A stretch of 64,000 nucleotides of DNA, from positions 142,235,359-142,299,358 of the forward strand of contig CM066988.1 in assembly GCA_033977485.1 (NCBI GenBank), in the 5' to 3' direction. This DNA comes from Hydrangea macrophylla (Eukaryota; Streptophyta; Magnoliopsida; Cornales; Hydrangeaceae). Positions 38,219-50,635 of this stretch are shown here, piece after piece. Both the position numbers and the translations under genes were made by a program. The notes beneath the pieces were generated by a model that saw only the letters and a program-made list of their open reading frames with translations, had not been told where the DNA came from and did no database searches. Numbering within the stretch: position 1 is the first letter of the stretch; each line of letters opens with the position of its first letter.

Positions 38219-41200
38219 TGTGGATATCGCAGGTTTTCTTTACCCACAGCTTTTCAAAATCAATTTCTAAAAACAAATGAGTCGCCACTTAATTTTTAAA
38301 AGGAAAATTAAGAAACCATTTTAAAAGCAAACTGATCTTTTGCGAAATCAAAGATAAACTGGGTCCGGGGATTATGGAATGAAAGGGGAAGGAGCCCGGC
38401 GGACTAAAACACCTCCTTTCATCCTATCTCACGATAGGCCTCTACTCAACATCCTTTTTAATCAAGTTATTAATCTAAGCATGCCCTCAATTAATACATA
38501 TATAGGTATACATAACACAAGCATGTTGAAAGGGTGCAAAATTGCTAACGGTAAAATATCATGCATAAGTCACATAATTCAACTAGCAAACATCATGATA
38601 TGCAATAGAGAACTAGAAAACATACCCGGGATCCGGCCGCGAATATCAAACGTGCAAATGCATGCAAAAATAAACCTAAGAAAGGTCTCTAACACATATA
38701 TACACATAAGGCAAAACCTAAGCTAAGGTGTCGCACATGGGGTCGAAAAATCAATTAAAATCAATAAAATAGATTAAACTAGAGAAGGGTTGAGAAATTG
38801 TACCTCAAAGCGCTACAAAACAAAGGTTAGTACACATGCCTTAGACAAGATATAATATCAAAAGGTAATTAATCATAGGTCATGTTCAATTAAATTCAAC
38901 TAAGTCCAACTTCATCCAAGAAGTAGTTCTAACTATAAGCATCAATGTACATGAATGAATGAATGATTATGAACAAGGATGAGACATGAATTTATTCACT
39001 AATTTGGATCCCTAAGCCTCTGGGTTTAATCTAAATTATCATTATTCAAAACATGGTTTGAGTCCCAAGACATTAAGAGACCATTTGAGTTGAAATAAAT
39101 AAGATTAGACAAAAACAGTAGCAGTTTTTTGTGATTTACAGAGAGCAGACCCGACGTTCAAAAATGGAAATAAAATACTTTCAACGGTTGAATCTTACTG
39201 ATTTTTGGATATGTTATGCCTCTGTGAGTCTAGTTTCTAACCCAAAAAGAAAATCGAGGTTTCAACGGTTAGATCTTCGGGAATACTGAAAATACTAGAC
39301 CTCACTCAGGATTCTGCAACTCTCTGTCCAGAGATCTTGTATGATTTTCTAAAAATAGTAAACAAATGAGAAACACTTAGATCTTTTTAGGGTACCTTCC
39401 TAACACATTAAGGTACTTATAAAAAATTATTTGAGACCCCGAAAACTTTATTAGGGTTCTGATTTATTGATTTCAAAACAGACTTATTATTCTGAAAGCA
39501 TTCTAGAACTCTGAACAGATTGTGATTAGCTCACAAAAATCATGATCAAACCTCTCTAATCCCAAAATCTTACTAAAACAAAAATCACAGTGGTAAAACA
39601 ATGTGTTACTGATATTTTCCCGTTGGTTTCACTTGATTTTAACGGTTAGATTTCAAACTAAAAATCCTTGATCAAAAACAGTTTATGAACCCACTGTTTC
39701 ATTTTGCTAGTTCAAGTTTATTGATTGGCCTCAACTATTAGAACATGAAGTTGGGGCTCAAACCAAACTACTTCTTCTACCATTTGATGGTCATTGAAGA
39801 CTATGAGGCATATTACACTTATGAATCTTGATGAAGTATTGAAATGAACTTCACAAAATCCTCAAATAAAGAACTCAAACCTATGGACCCAAGTTTGAAT
39901 TCAACTTATCACTCCTACCATTTGATGGTCATTGGAGTTAGAGACATACATACTCATAGGTTCTAGATGAAGTATGAAAGACTTCTTAAAACCTAAGAGA
40001 AGGATTAGTCCAAGCCATGGGAGTAAACTTGAATTAACACATTTTCCCCTACCATTTGATGGTCATTGGAGACTATGAGGCATATTACACTTATGAATCT
40101 TGATGAAGTATTGAAATGAACTTCACAAAATCCTCAAATAAAGAACTCAAACCTATGGACCCAAGTTTGAATTCAACTTATCACTCCTACCATTTGATGG
40201 TCATTGGAGTCTAAATGAAGTTAAAATCTACTCAAACCTTATTGGAATATAATAAAGATTCCATAAGATTTCTTAATGAAGAGATTCAAGTCATGGATTA
40301 GGACTTGCATCTCACTAATAGATTCATTCTAATCTATATATAGATCATGAGATCTTAGAAATTGAAGAAACAAATTCAAAGAGGTCCAATGAGATATGGA
40401 AGACCTCATGCACCTTTTGAATGAAATAGGAATAAGGAAAATCAAGGATTACTTAGAAGACCAAAGATACAAACTCTTTAAAGTCAAATTTATCTTAAAC
40501 CCAAAGCTAATTATATCCAAATTGATGAAATGTCATGAGATTCAATCACAAGTTCTTGGTGGTGTGTGATGAAATAGGATAAGAAGAGAGGTTTTGAAAA
40601 TGTGAAAATGTTCCTAGAACTATGAACTTGTGATTGAATAGTCTTAATTCTATCAAGGATTAAGAGGTTACCTCTAAGACCTCAAGTATTTCTTCAACTT
40701 CTTGTGAAAACCTTCCAAGATTTCCCAAAATTCTTCAAATTCTTCAAGTTCTTCAAGAAATTCTTCTTCTCTCTCTCTCTCAAAATATGTATGATTCTTG
40801 TATATATCTATCTCTTGATTTTCAAGTTCAAGTCCTCCACAATGGAAGAGAAGGTTTGTTTATATAGGCCATTATTCCAGGGATAGATGGGTAAATTCGG
40901 GTGGAAATCAATGTGCAAGGTTTTCTTCTAGAACATGTGAGAAGATGCAGTCTGTTACAGCCAGCGGCACTCGCTGGGTGCCGGCGGCACTCACTGAGTG
41001 CCGGGCGGCACTTGCTGAGAGCCGGGCGGCAAACAGTGAGTGCCGGCGCGGCACTCCGGGAGTGCCGCCGCGTTTTCCGCGTGCCGGGGATAACTGAATT
41101 TTGTCCCTCTTTTTGATTTTTCAAAAGTATGTTGGTGTAAACAAATTTTTTTTTATTTTATGTATGTATATATTTGCATTAAGATCCCCCATGTGCATGG

Positions 41201-41555
41201 TATCAACCATGTGCATGGTATATTTTTGAATATACTATTTCTTTTTTGTATTTTCTCTTTTTCAAAAATCTTTTTATTTATTTTGTTCTTCCTTTCTTCA
41301 AGAAAACTCCCTCTTCCTTTAAAATAAAATGGATTTCCAGACTGGGTTTCTCACACGTTCTTCATCGTTCGGGTTTCCCTCCCGAATGCCTGAATCCTCT
41401 CCCTTTATCATTTTCATCATTTTCTAATTTTTTTTCTTTGAAGTTTTTTGAATTTCTTGGGAAAATCTTCGAATGTCACGGATATCATCATCATCGGTCT
41501 TTGAGAGGTAACCAATCCCTGGATTTGACGTTTGGTCAAAATTGGGATGTCTACA
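38219..41555 (-). mobile_element. Ogre-like 5' LTR
   Basis: 3,337 bp, nearly identical to 25854-29212. It drives the element on the minus strand. A palindrome array lies at 40966-41085 and a TATA box at 40858-40867. It is directly followed (on the minus strand) by the tRNA-Arg primer site. Confidence 0.92.
40858..40867 (-). promoter_or_regulatory. TATA box of the Ogre-like 5' LTR
   Basis: CTATATAAAC on the minus strand, about 100 bp downstream of the GC-rich palindrome array. It is conserved in the other LTR at 28491-28500, and a similar CTATATGAA stands at the same place in the partial LTR at the window end (about 63673-63683). Confidence 0.6.
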
Positions 41556-41593
41556 CGTAGCGAGACAAAACAAAACATTTTTTTTAAAGCAGC

Positions 41594-41890
41594 AGTCCAG
41601 TCGACTGCACCTCGTGCCCAGTCGACTGATACTGGTCCAGCATGAACTTTGAATTTAGAACATAATCCAGTCGACTATTTTCTATGTCTAGTCGACTGGG
41701 GCTTCACATTTTCAGTCGACTGGTACGGTGTGGTCGACTGAAGTCCAGCCTGACCAAAAAAATATCTGAATTGAAAACATGATCCAGTCGACTGTGTCAG
41801 GGACCCAGTTGACTGATCCTCTATAAAAAGATGCAGTGAGTTGCTGAAAAAGAGGGTTCAGTCGACTGTTTTCTCAACCAGTCTACTAGT
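41594..41890. repeat. CAGTCGACTG doublets in E left LTR
   Basis: Ten copies of CAGTCGACTG or one- to two-base variants, arranged as five pairs with about 20 bp from start to start within a pair and longer gaps between pairs. The right LTR of E (47892-48180) has the same five pairs, as has D2. Confidence 0.9.
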
Positions 41891-42118
41891 TTATGGCAGC
41901 ATCACACATTCTGCAAATTTTCTAAGTTTAAAAGCTTTCTGAAAACGTTTAGGGATTAAACACGCACTCCAAACTCGATCCAAAGTAATCCTAACTGTAT
42001 TATAACATTACTAAAATATAATTATAACAAGTTACTGTCTATCACAACGTTTTAGATCATTCTAACATACTAAGTTAAACATGATAAAAAGTTATACAAA
42101 TTCTTATTACAACACTTC

Positions 42119-44242
42119 TGTCACGACCCATCCCACTACGCGTGGAAATAGGACACGTGGCACGCCATCAAGGCTTATCCAGTTCCATTAAAGTCAAATA
42201 GCAGCGGAAAACATTATTAAGATTCATTAAATTCAGAGTTATAAAAAGTTTTTGGCTAATTGAATCCTTTCAAAAGAAAACAGTTTTGAAAACAGAGGAC
42301 CAGTCGACTGATCGAGGGTTCGGTCGACTGGTGATCTCAAACAAAAAGGTTTTCAAACATAACAGCCCATCCAGTCGACTGTGTCGGGGACCCAGTCGAC
42401 TGGTGCCAAAAGTTTTCAGTCGACTGAAGAAGTCCAGTCGACTGGTGCCTTATCCAGCAGAATGTCATGGTCTGGGGCCCCATCCAGTCGACTGTTTTCT
42501 CAACCCAGTCGACTGAACCTCAGACGAAACAAAGCAGTAACCAGCCCACCCCAGTGGTCCAGTCGACTGAATCAAAAACCAGTCGACTGATTTCTATCAG
42601 CAAACCCAAAACTGCAGTTTTCCCACTCCAGGTTCTTCCAATTTCAAACCAACATATAACCACTCTATTCCATCATTTAAAACATAAACACAAGAGAATT
42701 CACTAGGAATTACAAGTACCAAATCTAAGTTCAGATTAAATTACAACATATTACGAAAACTCGAATCCTTATACAAGTTTTAGGATTTAAACAAAAACAT
42801 ATACATGTGATTCCCCCGGCGTTCCTTAACGTCCTCACTCATCACGCTTCTTCTTGTCTTTCTTTTTACCTGCAATGGAGTGCATCTCCACTGCTCAGCT
42901 ATATGCTGAGCGTACAAGTTCTAACATATGCAATATATGATAAACATGCTTTAATCTCATAAATCATATCAATAGTCTCTAGGGAGAAAAATACGCCTTC
43001 ATCCGGTAGCGGCAAGTCCAAGCCTTCAACCGCGATGTCAATGGCTAGTCCAAGCCTACAACCATAACATCCCACAAGTGCCATGGCAAGTCCAAGCCTT
43101 CAACAATGCACAGTAGCCGTCGCTACTCAAATTCTCAAACATCGAGAAGCTTACTCCCGCATGAATTTGTATAAGACTTCCCTTTGACCCACATAGACAA
43201 CTCAACGTGCTCGCGTAAAAGTAGACATGCTTTTCACAATTTAGCGCGTGCATAATTAACGGGCCTACAATTAACACATGGATTTTGCCCGGATCTCAAT
43301 TTCGTCGTTGAAATACAAAACATGTATTTCTCTATATTTCACAAGTTAGGACTTCATACCTCGTGCGATTGCCCCCAAACTTTGAAGGATCGACTAGGAG
43401 GCTAATTAATCGTCGGATTTCGAATTTGAGAAAATTCCTACAAGTTTATACCTGTTTTTTTCCAAAAGTCTAAAATTAAGATTTTTTTCAAAACTTGGCC
43501 AAACACGGCCTAAGTAGTATCAAAACGAAGATCTTTCCTCCACGAGTTCAAATCTTGAATCTGGAGAAAAACTGACGGACGAATGGTCGTCGATCGGCGT
43601 CGCAAAGCCCGTTGGCTCAATCTCCCTTCTCTCTCTAGATATTTATGAAATGTTTTGAGAAATGAAATTTCATCCACCACTATTTATAGAAAAACTTCTC
43701 GGGAATTACGTTTACCTCCCCGCAAGTTTTTCATACTTCTAATTAACCCATGATACTTCGCACACGTCCATTTTATAACTTTACGAGTGAAAACTATAAA
43801 TTCTAAAAGTTTTCGACTAGGTTTCGTTTGGGTCCAAAATTAACGTCCGAAAACTATATTATGTGGAATCTCTACACAACCTACCTTTTTAATTAACGTA
43901 TCACTCACGTTCTCACCACAGTTCTCAAAATGATGTAACAATATCAAAGATTACCAGAATTCCCGCAACACAGATAAAATTACTATTCACAGGAATACCA
44001 GATAAAGTCAAATAACATTTTAATCATATAAATGCCATTTACTCATGCCCACATTTTAATCATATAAATGCCATTTACTCATGTCCATGCAATATGAATT
44101 ACCATGTTCCCGTGTCCTCACTGACACCTTACCGTTGACTTACAGTCAACCTCAACTCAAATTATTAATAACATTAATAATTTCAAAAAAAATCTTAAAT
44201 GATGCATTTTAAAAATCATAAATTTCTGGAACGGGTGTGACA
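42119..44242 (-). mobile_element. Solo LTR D2 with 5-bp TSD (ACTTC)
   Basis: 2,124 bp from TGTCACGACCC to GGGTGTGACA, flanked by ACTTC at 42114-42118 and 44243-44247. The other LTR of E has the uninterrupted target at about 48405-48409. It is related to the E LTR (same length, same CAGTCGACTG pairs, shared GTGGCAC block) but diverged. A minus-strand TATA-like CTATAAATA is at about 43680-43690. No internal genes, so it is a solo LTR. Confidence 0.88.
42301..42589. repeat. Five CAGTCGACTG doublets in D2
   Basis: Pairs start at 42301/42321, 42372/42393, 42417/42435, 42485/42506 and 42560/42580, so spacing within pairs is 20, 21, 18, 21 and 20 bp. Nine of ten copies are the perfect 10-bp palindrome. 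Confidence 0.92.
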
Positions 44243-45708
44243 ACTTCCATTTCCAAACTACGAAATAAGCATGATGTGTCACCTTCTAAGTGAACTCCCA
44301 AACCCACGTGCTCACTTCTGCGATTCCTCGCCAGTATTAACACCTGTAATGGTTATTTGAATAACCATGCATATTCGACTTGTTTAAGCTAACGCTTAGT
44401 GAATAAAACAACAAATGCACATGAATGATAAACATGCTCGCATTCACATCTCTACATTTCATACTAGTCGCAGGAGACTCACGTGTACATTCCATACTCC
44501 CAATCCGCGACTCCTCGCCAATAAGTCCATGCGAAAGGGTAAGACCCACGATTCTTCTCTTTAATCGTGCGACCTTAATGCCTATATCAGCTCCACAAAA
44601 TGGCTTAGTGACCACGTGTTCCTTCTGACCCAAATAAGCAACTCAACATGCTCAAATACATATCACCATACTCGCGGTAAACAAAATATTTCACCATGCT
44701 ATTGGGCCTACTTATCAATATGATTGCCCAATATGAACTACACAATATATCTCTATGAATTAATACATGCTATTCACACAAAACATGAATACATATCAAG
44801 AATTCATTCTAAATTGCAAGGTTGAATCAATCACCTCCGAATAACGCTCTTATAATTCAATCCAAAGAAAACCCGTGCACAAAGAACGTGCAGAAGTCCG
44901 TCTAGTACAATTCCTATCGATCAGAAATCCAATTATCAACTTTTATGAAAAATTCTAGAAAATAACTTTTTAGAAAACTTGGTCAAACAAGCCCTAACAT
45001 ACATCAAAACGAAGCTCTTACCTCGAGGAGCTCGAATATGAAATATGGGGAAAAACAAACGAACAGAAGGTCGTCGTTTGGCGTCGAGAAGCTCTAAGCA
45101 AACAAAATCCCCCTTTGGTCTCCTTTTGAGTTTTAGGTTAGAAGTTATGAAAATTATGAAAGTCATAGCTTTTTATATATAGGCAACATTTTCTAAAATT
45201 GTATTTACCTACTCACGAGTTTCAAAACTCCTAATCAGTTTCTGAAACTTTATACACAAATAATTTATAACTTCATGAGTAAAACCTCAAAATTATGAAA
45301 GTTTCTGACTAAGTTCCGTTTGGTTGCTAAAACGCAAATTTCTACATGACGTTTCTGAAGTTGCTAATTAGCTTACCAAATTAATAGCATGTTAATTCGC
45401 CCTCACCAGGATACTAAATCTAACAACAGAATTATATTATAAACCAGAAAATACAAATATTGAAATACACAGGTAAACATTTAATTTTAGATAAACATTT
45501 AAAGTATTCTACAATGACCGCCTCATACTCGGAAAGACGTCACAACAACGAAACGCTCATTCACCACAGTATCAGACGGTTCTTTAACACAGACACTCTA
45601 ATCAACTCGTGAGTCAAAACTCTCTCAAACACATGTCATAGGACACGCCACATCACATTATCATGCAAGAATGCAATGGAATGCAATAACACAATTGCGG
45701 GTTTTATT

Positions 45709-47817
45709 ATCTCCCCCTTAAGAGAAGTTTGTCCCCAAACTTACGCCGTCTCTTAGCTTGACTTCGCCCACATGCTTCCCAATACTTATCTTTTTGTTCA
45801 CAATTTCCATCTCTCTACCACGATGTTACAACTTATGAGGAAAATAAATCTTCAAGTTTGGAAGGAATAATCCCTCTGGACCTCGTCGATATCCACTTAA
45901 AGTGTCAAATTGAACACATCCAACCAATCCACATTTCTCCCGAGTAAGAACATCAAGACTCAAGTAGAACATGCTCATTCCTTTCTGATAATAGATTACA
46001 CCATAATGTCATACTCATTCTATCGTACCTTTTCTGAAACTGCAAACTTCAATACGCAAATCGAGAAGATGAGTCATCTCTCCTCACTTTTCTTCTTCCC
46101 GACCTACAGTCACTTACAAACGTCTCGGACCGTTTAGCAATTTTTTCTGATCCCATATTTCGAATGGAACTATCATCGAGTACGAACATCCGTTCATACT
46201 GCATTAATATGTTGATTCTTCAACCAATTGTTTGATACCTTCATAATTCAATATCTTATCTTTCCAACCAAGAAACCTTTGTGTAATACTTACAAGCTCA
46301 AACTTCTTTCTATTTCTCACTATATGTGAACGCTTCCCTTCCAAGCTATTCAACAATGGTAAACCTTGATATCTATAACTATCATTGTGTCATATCTTTT
46401 TCTTTCGACTTTTTCAACCAACTCATCAATATATTCCCTGTTCATTCAATATTCTGGATTCCAATTGCAAATCTTTGCTACAATCAAACTTCCACAACTA
46501 ACACCATATTTACTCGAGCAAAGTCAAAATGTCGTAACATCTTATCCTCCAATTATCCTTCTACTTGAACAAGTCATCGATTTACAACAAAGAAACGATT
46601 AAAACTTTCACTAAAATAAATGTGTTTTCTTCTGTTTGTTTTAAAACAAACTTCTTAAATTTCTCGTAAGCTTTTCTTCTATATCACCTCACTACCACTC
46701 CAACAATGTCAATCGTAACATCCACCACTGTTAATAGAACTTGATCCACCCGTTACTCAACACTCCCCGTAATTCCTTCATCTCATGCTCTTCCTTGTAA
46801 CATATTCAAGATTACAATACGATCTCTGATATTCTGTCCCTCTTATCGGTGACAATTTGAATCTATCCTAGTCATGTCTGAACTGTTTCCCCTTCTATCA
46901 AGGACCGTTACATAAATCTCAATACCTCAGTTCATTTTTTTCCCATAACTCATGGAAATCATCCTCGACTAATCTTATCCCATCTTTCAAATTCATCCAT
47001 CTAAATTAAATACTGATTTAGCTATAACAGTCTCACAATCTCCAATCTTTCCCTTTACTGAAATCAACATCAAACACCACCCCTGTTCTTCTCAATTCTA
47101 TATAAGTATCTCATAACCAATTCGTTTGCATTAAAAAAAAACAAAACTTTTATTTCAAATCCAGTTCCAGTAGCGATTTTGATCATTACCGAAAATGTTT
47201 TAAAAGTTCGAAACTTGTGTCCTTCAGACAATAGCTCTGTAATTCCCGCTAATCATTTCATTCTCCATTTCCTCCTCAACCAACTCCTCACATAAACCAA
47301 TACTTTTTCAGTTATATTCTAACATTAATCCCAATAATCCATCGGTAACTTTATAACAAGACATTTACCATCGACCAAACCCACTGCATTTTTCTCTCTG
47401 ATTTGACAACTTTCCTTCACATCCATTCTTGTTCTGCATTTTTCTTCCAATTATTGCCTTCACGACATCGTACAAAATAAAGTTTCATACACATATTTTT
47501 TTTAAAACAATTTCATTTAACCATAGTCGAGATTGTAATTAAGTTCACGTACCACCAACGTCCATTATACTTATGCCGTTCACTTACTTATCAAGTACTA
47601 TCTTTCCAATTTATACATTCACGTCCTTATAAACCGATTTTTTTGTCCTCCCCTCCACAGAACTTGTTAAACACATTATCGATCAACATCTTCTACTTAC
47701 TACTTCGTCCATTCACTTTTTGAAATGTATTCTCAATTCAATATCCACTTACCACATCAACGCCTCACCTCTAACCAATCTCGTAAATAGTTAAACTTCT
47801 TGTCTCACATATTGATT
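45709..47817 (-). mobile_element. Interior remnant of LTR retrotransposon E
   Basis: Between the two E LTRs. On the minus strand it ends in TTAAGGGGGAGAT directly before the LTR (45709-45722), a polypurine tract as in gypsy-type elements. The + strand is strongly poor in G, as expected if the minus strand was purine-rich coding DNA. No polyprotein motif could be read. At 2.1 kb it is far too short for a full gag-pol, so it has been deleted and decayed. Confidence 0.6.
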
Positions 47818-47891
47818 AACGTTCCCAAAAATTAGTTTTAAGAACGCACGCAATAGGACAAAACAAAACATTTTTTTTTAAAGCAGCACTC

Positions 47892-48180
47892 CAGTCGACT
47901 GCACCTCGTGCCCAGTCGAATGATACTGGTCCAGCAGGAACTTTGAATTTAGAACATAATCTAGTCGACTGTTTTCTATGTCCAGTCGACTGGGGCTTCA
48001 AATTTTTAGTTGACTGGTACGGTCCGGTCAACTAAAGTCCAGCCTGGCTAAAAAATATCTGAATTGAAAACATAATCCAGTCGACTGTGTCGGGGACCCA
48101 GTCAACTAATCCTCTATAAAAAGATATAGTGAGTTGCTGAAAAAGAGGGTCCAGTCGACTGTTTCTTAACCAGTAGACTG
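47892..48180. repeat. CAGTCGACTG doublets in E right LTR
   Basis: Pairs start at 47892/47913, 47962/47983, 48007/48025, 48078/48099 and 48152/48171, spacing 21, 21, 18, 21 and 19 bp. Several copies have lost one or more bases of the palindrome, but the spacing is kept. Confidence 0.88.
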
Positions 48181-50635
48181 GTTTATGGCAGCATCACACA
48201 TTCTGCAGATTTTCTAAATTTAAAAGCTTTCTGAAAACGTCCAGGGATTAAACACGCACTCCAAACTCGATCCAAAGTAATCCTAACAATATTATAATAT
48301 TACTAAAACATAATTATAACAAGTTACTATCTATCACAACGTTTTAGATCCATTCTAACATACTAAGTTAAACATGACCAAAAGTTATACAAATTCTTAT
48401 TGCAACACTTCCATTTCTAAAACTACGAAATAAACATGATGTGTCACCTTCTAAGTGAACTCCCAAACCCACGTGCTCACTTTTGTGATTCCTCGCCAGT
48501 ATTAACACATGCAATGGTTATTTGAATAACCATACATATTCAATTTGTTTAAACTAACGCTTAGTGAATAAAACAACAAATGCACATGAATGATAAACAT
48601 GCTCGCATTCACATCTCTACATTTCATACTAGTCGCGGGAGACTCACGTGTACATTCCATACTCTCAATCAACGACTCCTCGTCAATAAGTCCACGCGAA
48701 AGGGTAAGACCCACGATTCTTCTCTTCAATCGTGCAACCTTAATGCCTATATCGACTCCACAAAATAGCTTAGTGACCACGTGCTCCTTCTGACCCAAAT
48801 AAGCAACTCAACATGCTCAAATACATACCACCATACTCGCGGTAAACAAAACATTTCACCATGCTATTGGGCCTACTTATCAATATGATTGCCCAATATG
48901 AACTACACAATATATCTCTATGAATTAATACATGCTATTCACACAAAACATGAATACATGTCAAGAAATCATTCCAAATTGCAAGGTTGAATCACTCACC
49001 TCCGAATAATGCTCTTATAATTCAATCCAAAGAAAACCCGTGTACAAAGAACGTGCAGAAGTCTGTCTAGTACAATTCCTATCGATAAAAAATCTAATTA
49101 TCAACTTCTATAAAAAATTCTAGAAAATAACTTTTTGGAAAACTTGGCCAAACAAGCCCTAACATACATCAAAACGAAGCTCTTACGTCGAGGAGCTCGA
49201 ATATGAAATATGGGAGAAAACAGACGAACAAAATGTCGTCGTTTGGTGTCGAGAAGCTCTAAGCAAACAAAATCCCCCTTTGCCCTCCTTTTGAGTTTTA
49301 GGTTAGAAGTTATGAAAATTATGAAAGTCATAGCTTTCTATATATAGGCAATATTTCTCAAATTGTGTTTACCTCCTCACGAGTTTTCAAAACTCCTAAT
49401 CAGTCTCTGAAACTTTCTACACAACTAATTTATAGCTTCATGAGTAGAACCTCAAAATTATGACAGTTTCTGACTAAGTTCCGTTTGGTTGCTAAAACGC
49501 AAATTTTTACATGACGTTTCCAAAGTTGCTAATTAGCCTACCAAATTAATAGCGTGTTAATTCGTCCTCACCAGGATACTAAATTAACAACACAATTATG
49601 TTATAAACCAAAAAAATACAGATATTGAAATACACAGGTAAACATTTAATTTCAGATAAACATTTAAAGTATTCTACAATGACCGTCTCATACTCGGAAA
49701 GACGCCACAACAACAAAATGCTCATTCACCACAGTCTCAGACAGCTCTCTAACACAGACACCCTAATCAACTCGTGAGTCAAAACTCACTCAAACATATA
49801 TCATAGGACACGCCACATCACATTATCATGCAAGACAATGCAATGAAATGCAATAACACGATTGCGGGTGTTATAAGCCTCAAGCTCATGATTGACAAGG
49901 AATGGTTGAATTTCATCATCGAATCCGATTCGAAGGTTGTCGTTAAGCTGATCTAAGCCCTAGATCAGTCCGCTCATCATTCGGCATCTTTGATTGAGGA
50001 TTGCAAGACAATGCTTGTTCTTAGATATGGAAGCATATCTCATTTCTACCGTCAAGGAAACACTTGTGCTGATTTTTTGGCTAACTCGGGAGTTGCCCAA
50101 AATTCTCCTTTTTTTTTTTATTCTTGATACTCCTCCTACAGATCTTGTCCAATTTTTGCTCGTGGATGACTGTGGGATTAGTTACATGTGTTAGCTTTCT
50201 TTTATTTTTGTCTCTTCTCTTGTACCAAAAAAAAAAAAAACTCCCTTTGTGAGTTTAATTTTAGGGTTAACCGCTTATGTGGGGATAATGCTGTCAATTA
50301 ATCCACTTATATGGGGTTAATTGTTAACACTTAACCCCCTTGTAACTGTATGTGTGAGGTTAATTTTGACACTTAAACTCTTCTATGCAGAGCTAGTTTT
50401 AACACTTTATCCCCCATGTGGGCTATTTTGAGAGAAATCTTCACAGTTTCATTTTGGTCCAAAATCATAGGGGTAAAGTGAAAATATGCCTAACCACAGT
50501 GGTAAAATATAATTAACCCAATATAGTATTAGAATGACTAATATAGTGCAATTATTGAAAATAAATAACAAAACTGCAATAATATGTACGTATTCCTGGA
50601 ACCCATGATAGTGATCAGTAATCTGTATTTGTATT

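Larger units (their letters stand above)
25854..41555 (-). mobile_element. Ogre/Tat-like non-autonomous LTR retrotransposon with TSD CGTAG
   Basis: 15,702-bp element on the minus strand with two long LTRs (25854-29212 and 38219-41555) and the perfect target duplication CGTAG at 25849-25853 and 41556-41560. On its coding strand it starts TGTAGACACCCC, has a primer site for tRNA-Arg next to the 5' LTR and an AAAGAGGGGCAAAC polypurine tract before the 3' LTR. These are marks known from the Ogre/Tat lineage. The 9,006-bp interior (29213-38218) has no gag, protease, RT, RNase H or integrase frame on either strand, and instead holds three repeat arrays. It must depend on proteins of another element. 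LTR copies differ at about 1 percent by eye, so the insertion is recent. It lies in the LTR of element E. Confidence 0.9.
25748..49875 (-). mobile_element. LTR retrotransposon E (decayed), holding Ogre and D2
   Basis: Minus-strand element. The left copy is the 3' LTR: 25748-25848, 41556-42118 and 44248-45708, about 2.1 kb once the insertions are removed. The interior remnant is 45709-47817. The right copy is the 5' LTR (47818-49875), lacking about 70 bp and the primer binding site on its inner side. Ends are TGTCACAGCCC and GCGGGTGTTATA (CA changed to TA). The target duplication has decayed: GGCTT (25743-25747) against AGCCT (49876-49880). Counting it once restores the LINE reading frame. TATA-like sites for the minus strand are at about 45170-45182 and 49334-49347. 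Confidence 0.78.
21751..50240 (+). pseudogene. LINE 3' end with RNase H domain, split by three insertions
   Basis: 5'-truncated non-LTR retrotransposon whose own DNA is 21751-21762, 22024-22118, 25739-25747 and 49881-50240, about 0.48 kb. The fragments read in one frame through an RNase H fold: GSWIIGY, LEAEI (catalytic Glu), ESDSKVVV (catalytic Asp) and NTCADFLAN (last catalytic Asp). One in-frame TAA is at 49954-49956. A 13-A tail (50228-50240) follows. Target duplication is CTC(T/C)CTTTGTGAG at 21738-21750 and 50241-50253. It lies in foldback F. RNase H of this kind ends the pol protein of plant L1-type LINEs. It is dead: truncated, stopped and interrupted by MITE2, B3 and E. Confidence 0.85.
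18768..50519. mobile_element. Foldback MITE F, host of the whole 31.7 kb nest
   Basis: The outermost unit of the nest. Its ends are inverted repeats, GGGTTAATTATATTTTA at 18768 and the inverse ending at 50519, and its outer flanks are the perfect 9-bp duplication AATATAGTA (18759-18767 and 50520-50528). Its own DNA is only 18768-18860, 21653-21750 and 50254-50519, about 0.45 kb. All else between was inserted later: A2 at 18861 and a LINE at 21751. The 9-bp duplication fits a Mutator-like origin. It holds no gene. Confidence 0.82.

Noticed and set aside
42286..42706. Open frames rich in QSTG/SRL words in the CAGTCGACTG clusters
   Set aside because: Direct translation of the repeated palindrome; frames shift between copies and the LTR context is non-coding.
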